NCBI GenBank assembly: GCA_032173965.1
Contig: CM063289.1
Span: 28,985,190-29,049,189 of the forward strand
From: Sitta carolinensis
Lineage: Eukaryota; Chordata; Aves; Passeriformes; Sittidae
Length of the DNA: 64,000 nt
Reading direction: 5' to 3'
Shown: piece after piece, positions 62,001-64,000 of the stretch
Layout of the letters: each line of letters starts with the position of its first letter
Numbering within the stretch: position 1 is the first letter of the stretch
The notes under the pieces: generated by a model
Database searches by the model: none
The model's input: the letters and a program-made list of their open reading frames with translations, nothing else
What the model was told of the DNA's origin: nothing
Made by a program: the position numbers and the translations under genes

Positions 62001-62312
62001 TCCATGGAATCTTAGAATGTTAAGAAGTTCAGATGGACTTTAAATATTCTCTTGTCCCAACCCCCCTGCCATGAGTGGGGACGCCTCCCAGGTTGCTCAT
62101 GGCTTTATCCAGCCTGGCTTTGAACACTGCTGGAAATGAGGCTTCCACTGGGCACCCTGTTCTACTCTCACAGTAAAAAATTCATTCTAATATCTAACCC
62201 AAATTTCCTCTTTTTCAATTTGTACCCGTTACTCCTTGTCCAGTCATTACTGATCCAGGTGAGAATCCCTCTCTGACTTCCGGGTAGGTTCCCTTCAAGG
62301 CTGAAAGAGGGC
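62001..62312 (-). mobile_element. CR1 retrotransposon, ORF2 end and 3' tail
   Basis: This is the longest recent-type CR1 piece here. The plus strand carries the complement of the CR1 end in order: 'ccatggaatcttagaatg', 'caacccccctgccatgagtg', 'gggacgcctcccaggttgct', 'ccagcctggctttgaacact', 'ctcacagtaaaaaattcatt', 'ctaatatctaacccaaattt', then 'ttcccttcaaggctgaaaga'. The element reads on the minus strand and covers the last part of ORF2 plus the 3' untranslated region. It is 5'-truncated and diverged, so inactive. Confidence 0.93.
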
Positions 62313-62600
62313 ACACCATGCAAGTGCACTTTTGGATCCTTGCAGCTGGAAAAAGGGAACCCAATGCACTGGTTGAACACACAGCTATGGATCTCCAGAA
62401 AGGCTCAGCCCCACTGCAGACCCTGCAGTGGTGACAGAAGCCCCGGAGCCTCGAGAAACCCTGCTCCTGGTGGCATCGCTGACTCCTATAGCCCTCAGTG
62501 TCCTTTTTTACAGACACTTTTGCAAAGCTACAAAATTACTTAATTATCCATTGCCCAGCAATCCAAAGTTTTAAGCCAGAAACTGAAAAAATAGAAAAAT

Positions 62601-62604
<4 letters not shown>

Positions 62605-62631
<27 letters not shown>
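62605..62631. repeat. Poly-A tract, 27 bases
   Basis: The longest homopolymer in the window, preceded by A-rich sequence (GAAAAAATAGAAAAATAATT). It may be a retroposon tail, but no known body lies upstream between it and the CR1 end at 62312. Confidence 0.9.
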
Positions 62632-62633
<2 letters not shown>

Positions 62634-64000
62634 TGTGAACAGACTGGGGATTTTCACGCCTTGCTGCCCACCCTGCCCTGTGTTTCCCCCTCCCCCGTCC
62701 CTCGAAGAAGCCGCGCAGCAGCAGCAGCACTGAGCAGTCCCTGCGCGGATTCCCTGCTCCATCCTCCCATGGAATATCCCCACCTCCTGGTTAGCGCCCA
62801 GATCACAGCTCCGGCCCGGGGGAGCCATCTCCTCCAAGCCTTCTCCCCACTGGCAGTTTACACGGCCGCGGTTTTACCCTCTCCTGAACTGGGTTTAGAG
62901 GTCAGAAATATGAAATGTTTGATGCCAGGCCAACACTAAAACATAGAAATAAAAAGACACCCTGAAGAGCTGAAATCCAGTTTCATGAAGTCAGTTCCAA
63001 GAATTTTCACTCTGTCCTTCCCCTACCATCAGTTATTTGCCTCCCAGCACCCAGGCAGCAAAAGCAGGGATACACCCAGGAGACAAACGCTGTGGCTGGC
63101 AGAGAGGAGCACCATCGAGCAGTGCAGACCAGGACAGAGTGCTGGTGAAAATCTTGGAGGAGCTGGCAGAAAGGAGTGGCCCAGGGAACAGAGGACTGGA
63201 AGAAACAGGTGGGAAATTAGGGGGTGACTGATAGATGATGAGAAACTTCATTAGCTGAGATGATGAGGTTTAGAGAGAAACTGAGATTGAATTAGAGGAA
63301 ATTTCCACGTAAGGACAAAGAGCTGGGAAAGTGCAGAATGAGGAAGGAGGGAGTAGTGGATGAGAAGCAAAGAAACGTTTGGGGGAGACTGATCCAAGAA
63401 GAAAACCTAAAGCAGAGAAGTGGTCAGGACTGGAATGAGAAAACTGGGACTGACCATAGTTTGAAACATGAGGGAAGTCCAGGCTTCTTGAATGTCACAA
63501 TTCCTGTATGTGCAGAAAGAATCTGTGAAATCCAGTGGCAAAGTGGGACTCATGGCCATGGACTCAAATTCCAAGTCACTGTGGTGAACCCAAAGGTGCC
63601 AGCTCTTTGGACAAACAAAGTGTAATGATACAGTGTTTTGTACAAGATTTTTCCAGTCAGACCCAGTCTGTCTATTTAACAGCCAGGAAATCACACAGAT
63701 AATAAAATTAGCTTTAAAATCATCAATGCTAACACTCCCATTCAGGAATACCAGAATTAAGTTTGCTTCAAACACCTCTAATTTAGCTCCATTTTGTATT
63801 ACAGCACAGCACTTAGAGATAACATAATTAAAATCATTATCTCCTTTTTTTTTTTTTCCTGCAGGACTCTCTTACCACAAAATCCTTTGAATGTAGGGTG
63901 GTTATTTTTCTGTAATATAAAATCAAGAGGCTTGTTTCTTTAAAGTAGATTAAAGTTGAATTATGGCTGTGTAACATCATTTTAGGTCTCTGGTTTCTCA
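62632..64000. other. Non-coding stretch
   Basis: 62670-62870 is GC- and CpG-richer (CCGCGCAGCAGCAGCAGCAC near 62711, GGCCCGGGGGAG near 62815), with a short (CAG)n. The remainder is mixed, then AT-rich. A T-run followed by CCTGCAG at 63846-63866 looks like a splice acceptor (pyrimidine tract plus CAG), but the sequence after it has early stops. No recognised gene. Confidence 0.5.

Noticed and set aside
61471..62015. Proline-rich and Gly/Cys/Trp-rich frames over the 23/14-bp array
   Set aside because: Artefacts of the tandem repeat; several frames on both strands are open and none resembles a known protein.
63846..63866. Splice acceptor (T-run then CCTGCAG)
   Set aside because: The following sequence has stops in all plausible frames soon after and no known exon match; a T-run plus CAG is common by chance.

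Overview
The window looks like amniote, almost certainly bird, nuclear DNA. The best evidence is a set of CR1 non-LTR retrotransposon fragments, including the avian CR1 3' end that reads 'gggttggaagggacc' on the complementary strand (around 3315 and 10075) and a 310-base copy at 62001-62312. Moderate GC with local CpG patches, several GC-rich minisatellites and few transposons also fit a bird. I cannot name the species or the locus; a songbird is a guess from overall texture only. I recognise no protein-coding exon, tRNA, rRNA, known microRNA, CRISPR array or bacterial sequence.

Layout. 1-1060, 7980-9030, 16850-18800, 24400-26060, 32900-33500 and 54600-56480 are non-repetitive, AT-rich but CpG-containing stretches. 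They carry homeodomain-type TAATTA cores, octamers (ATGCAAAT) and RFX-type X-boxes, and they look like conserved regulatory DNA of the sort found in gene deserts around developmental genes. That reading is by pattern only. Between them lie long stretches with no recognisable content.

Tandem arrays: a 21-bp array (6772-7112, 16 units of three types), a 64-bp array (22922-23770, 13 units with a 256-bp higher-order pattern) and a mixed 23/14-bp array (61471-61924) with repeated G-quadruplex motifs on the minus strand.

Mobile elements: six recent-type CR1 pieces, one much older CR1 (50853-51525, minus strand) in which a run of reverse-transcriptase C-terminal residues is still legible, and a 164-bp foldback element (44245-44408) with arms about 85% alike, which I take to be a relic MITE-like transposon. 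The most unusual objects are this foldback element, the G4-forming array at 61.5 kb and the higher-order 64-bp array. I found no convincing new multi-gene system.
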